Below the pieces are notes generated by a model, which searched no databases, had not been told where the DNA came from, and was given only the letters and a program-made list of their open reading frames with translations. A program made the position numbers and the translations under genes. A DNA stretch of 64,000 bases from Rallus limicola (lineage: Eukaryota > Chordata > Aves > Gruiformes > Rallidae): contig JAKCOZ010000039.1 of NCBI GenBank assembly GCA_022605955.1, forward strand, positions 6,443,501 through 6,507,500, read 5' to 3'. Below are positions 61,385 to 64,000 of this stretch, piece by piece; position 1 is the stretch's first letter, and each line of letters starts with the position of its first letter.

Positions 61385-63216
61385 TAAGAGCAGCTGCCAT
61401 CTTGGAAAAAAAGTCTACGTGAAAATTGTCCTTGATTTCACTATTAATGATCTTTGCCCTGAAGTTACTTCGTTCCCATATTTTTCTAATACTGTATTTA
61501 AGCGCTGTTTTTCATTCCTCATTGTTCATGCAGCTTTTGAGGTCTGTTCTCATCAGTGGGTTTTTTACTGTGCTAATAAGAAAAATATTGCAGTTTGTAA
61601 TCTCTTCTTTCATCTTTATGTTTATTATCCTTTGAGAATGTATGCAGTTCCATGGGTCAGTCATGCCAGTGAAAGAAGTTTTGTCGTATCGCTCAACCTT
61701 CATGCTTCTAGCTGCACAGGCTTTTGTTTCAGTTTCTGATAGTTCCTGGAAAATTCTGTAGTAATTGGACCAATAAGAGGAATTCATGGGGGAAACTTTG
61801 AAGCTGAAGGCTGTAGTGTCTGCATTGATGGCAGTGACCTGCTAGCTCATTCATTGGTTATTTAAGGGTATTTCAGCACATGAACAGTAATCCAATGTGC
61901 CACTAGAGAAGTATAGGAGTGTGGTATCAAATGAGGAAGACTCAGGCTGGTATCAAATTAGGAAGACTCTCTATTACCTCATGCTTCTATGCACAAAATT
62001 ATGTTTTCAAACTGCACAACCCTTAATTAATAGTACAAATAGATGAATTTATTTCGATTATTTCTTCTTTTTGATATTAATTTCACTGTGATTGCGCAAG
62101 TAGCCAATTAAAGAAAAACTACCAGCACGATAAGAAATTTGTTCCGAGTCTTTATTCTGGCACGTTTAGCCATGCCCTATGGTCCTTCATTCCAGGTCTG
62201 AATGGCAACATTTTGCTCCCTCTACTGACCATCTTCTAGGGGAGGCTTTTTTGCCAAAAAATCAGTTTTCACTGTTCAAAGCATCCAGGATGAGGAAGCC
62301 CAGAAATATGGAGTTGTTACTGGCTTGTATGGCCCAGCCTACTTAGCACAAGTAGCAGTGCTTTGCTGTAACCTGTAAGGGATTAATTTATTTCACCTTA
62401 AGATGGCTATCCAGTGGAAACACCTGGAGGAGGAGTTTGAATGAGAAAGAGAGAGAGAGAGAAAAAGATAAGTGGTTGAATTCAAGATGTGTTGCCCTGA
62501 AGATAGCATGGAAGGTCTGGATGGTGGTCCCCTCTCTGGAATGAAGGGGTGCTCACAGAAACTACCTGAGATTATGTCTGATCTATCTAAGATTATACAA
62601 GTGCATTCACTGAAGATCTACTTTTCACATCTCTCAAAATGATCAGGAAACCTGATACTTCCCAAAAATGCTACTGAAGTCTATGCTGCTATTAGATCAC
62701 ACTAGCTACATTCTTCAAAATGAAGTGTCCTTCACTTTAAATACAGTTTTTGGGGTTTGCCCAAAAAGTGAGTCATTTCTTCCCAGACATTTTTTCACAA
62801 ATTGTTGCCTCTATGTGAGCAGATACCTGTCTTTCTGCTAAATAAGCCAAGGATTGTTAGCTGTACTAACTGCATGGAGTAAATCACCCTTTGGCCCTTG
62901 AATGCAGCAACCTTTCCACTCTAGCCATGAAGTAATTGATGGAGTAGCACAGGAAAGCTTGCATTCTTGCTGTCTGGCAAAATAATAAATAAAAATGTAT
63001 CATTTCTTAATGGACTTTGGAGAGGTGAATGAATAACTTAAATCTGGTAAACACATGAGAGCCACCTTCATTTTGCTCAGGCAGTAGAGGAAAAGATTGC
63101 TTAAAAAATTTGTCTAAATATCCTCCTACATGAAATGAAAAACCGTTTCTAATCCATCTAAGGAAATGTAACAAATACTTTTTGTTCAGGCTAACCAGTT
63201 GCAGTACTATCTAGAG
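61385..63216. other. Non-coding stretch, no gene seen
   Basis: No supported gene; a 127-codon frame at 61356-61739 has no recognised domain. A local 21 bp duplication (GGTATCAAATGAGGAAGACTC at 61923-61943, with one change at 61949-61969) and a short GA run near 62.45 kb are the only repeats. Confidence 0.5.
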
Positions 63217-63285
63217 GGGTCCTGGTCAAGCTTCCACTGATGGAAATCAGCAGGGAGTCTTTACATTGACTCTAATGGGGTTTGT
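63217..63285. mobile_element. Palindromic MITE-like relic, partial
   Basis: GGGTCCTGGTCAAGC, then GGGAGTCTTTACATTGACTC and TAATGGGGTTTG, follow the left end, centre and part of the right arm of the family seen at 61320-61384. The right terminus is eroded, so only one end is well defined. Confidence 0.45.
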
Positions 63286-63448
63286 TGCTATGCTCAGTGC
63301 TGATTTGAGAATAATGGAGGAGCTGGCAACAAAACGCTGCTCTGATTCATTAGAACAAGGAGCAGATTTACCCATTGTAGGAGTGTGTAGATAACTGGTT
63401 TCTGTAGTTTGATTAAGAAATAAAAAACTTACCTGTGTCCTCTTTGAT

Positions 63449-63883
63449 ATGAATGAGGAAAATCCTACCAGCATTAGCAAGGGAGGGACTGAAGATTTAA
63501 AACCAACAGAGAAATGTCTGGAGAAACTGGCTACCTTGTTCCTCACAAAGTTCAACAAGGGGAAGTGCAAAATGCAAAGCCCTTCACCTGTGGAGGAACA
63601 ATCCCAGGCACCAGTATATACTGGGGAACACCCAGATGGAAAGTGCTTGGCAGAAAAGCACATGGGGGTCTTGTTGGACAAGTTGATCATTAGCCAACAA
63701 TGGGCCCTTGTGGCAAAGAAGGCAAGAGAGATCATGGGCTGCCAGCAGTTCAAGGGAGGTGATCCTTCCCTGTATTTAGCACTGGTGAGGCCACACCTGG
63801 ACTGCCATGTCCAGTTCTGGACTCCTCATCACAAGAGATACATGGACATAGTGGACGGAGTTCAACAGAGACAAAGAAGATGA
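63449..63883 (+). pseudogene. CR1 ORF2 C-terminal fragment
   Basis: A 144-codon open frame, of which roughly residues 20-144 are CR1 ORF2. KFNKGKC, HMGVLLDKLIISQQWALVA, KKAREIMGC, ALVRPHLDCHVQFW and HHKRYMDIVDGVQQRQRR follow the post-RT motif order of CR1. The first residues are flanking sequence, so the start codon has no meaning. The frame ends at a stop in the QRRATKMIKGLE-type block, where intact copies read on. It is a dead fragment. Confidence 0.85.
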
Positions 63884-64000
63884 TTAAGAGACTGGATCAT
63901 GGCTCCTGTGAAGAAAGGCTGGGAGATCTGGGACTATTCAACCTAGAGAAGGCTCAAGGAGATCTCATCAATGTATATAAATATCTGGAGGGTTAAGAGA
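63505..64000 (+). mobile_element. CR1 LINE, ORF2 fragment cut by window edge
   Basis: Forward-orientation CR1 sequence beginning near GAAATGTCTGGAGAAACTGG and continuing to the last base. Landmarks in order are AAGTTCAACAAGGGGAAGTG, CATGGGGGTCTTGTTGGACA, ATTAGCCAACAATGGGCCC, GTGAGGCCACACCTGGACTG, GATGATTAAGAGACTGG and ATCAATGTATATAAATATCT. The 3' end with the terminal repeat should lie to the right of the window. It shares its 5' section with the fragment at 12785-12975. Confidence 0.93.

Noticed and set aside
1..64000. CRISPR arrays, operons, tRNA, rRNA or prokaryotic signals
   Set aside because: Nothing of the kind is present; gene density and repeat content are those of a vertebrate genome.

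Overview
The window looks like an intergenic or long-intron stretch of a bird genome. Four things point there. There are five copies or fragments of CR1, the dominant avian LINE, several with its typical 3' end (TTCCAACCCAAAGCATTCTATGATTCT-like, or the reverse complement). Two solo LTRs match ERVL-type LTR families that I recognise from neoavian and passerine genomes. Small palindromic DNA-transposon relics of a kind known from birds, turtles and crocodilians are present. Open reading frames longer than about 140 codons come almost only from simple repeats. I found no convincing host protein-coding exon, tRNA, rRNA or known microRNA. The species cannot be fixed from this sequence; the LTRs favour a neognath bird over a galliform, but that is recollection, not a search.

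Layout. 1-6 kb: unique sequence broken by a compound polypyrimidine tract (4001-4302), then a CR1 3' end (5789-6180). 6-13 kb: a palindromic MITE relic (6898-6977), a ~980 bp solo LTR (10350-11328) and an internal CR1 fragment (12785-12975). 13-23 kb: unique sequence with a CpG-rich patch near 16.0 kb, a reverse-strand CR1 3' end (20925-21435) and an uninterrupted (CCCTT)n array of 288 bp (22852-23139). 26-28 kb: an old terminal-inverted-repeat element, a striking 84 bp quasi-palindrome (27218-27301) and a 574 bp solo LTR with an intact 5 bp target-site duplication (27557-28130). 30-34 kb: another palindromic relic, a nested inverted repeat, and a broken gag-like coding relic of Ty3/Gypsy type (33706-33977). 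34-55 kb: mostly unique sequence with a second TIR element (40635-40875), a possible 27 bp LTR remnant (44315-44341), and CpG- or homeodomain-motif-rich patches (46.2-46.5, 53.4-54.1 kb) that could be regulatory. 55-58 kb: a 1.2 kb CR1 copy with a dead reverse transcriptase and a 485 bp polypyrimidine array containing an 11 bp minisatellite. 61-64 kb: three more palindromic relics and a CR1 ORF2 fragment that runs off the right edge.

No genes act together here. The content is a record of transposition, decay and simple-repeat expansion. The observations most worth checking are the near-perfect 84 bp palindrome, the gag relic (Ty3/Gypsy sequence is rare in birds), the long G-quadruplex-capable (GGGAA)n strand, and the possible regulatory patches. 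Family names rest on remembered consensus features and were not checked against a repeat library.
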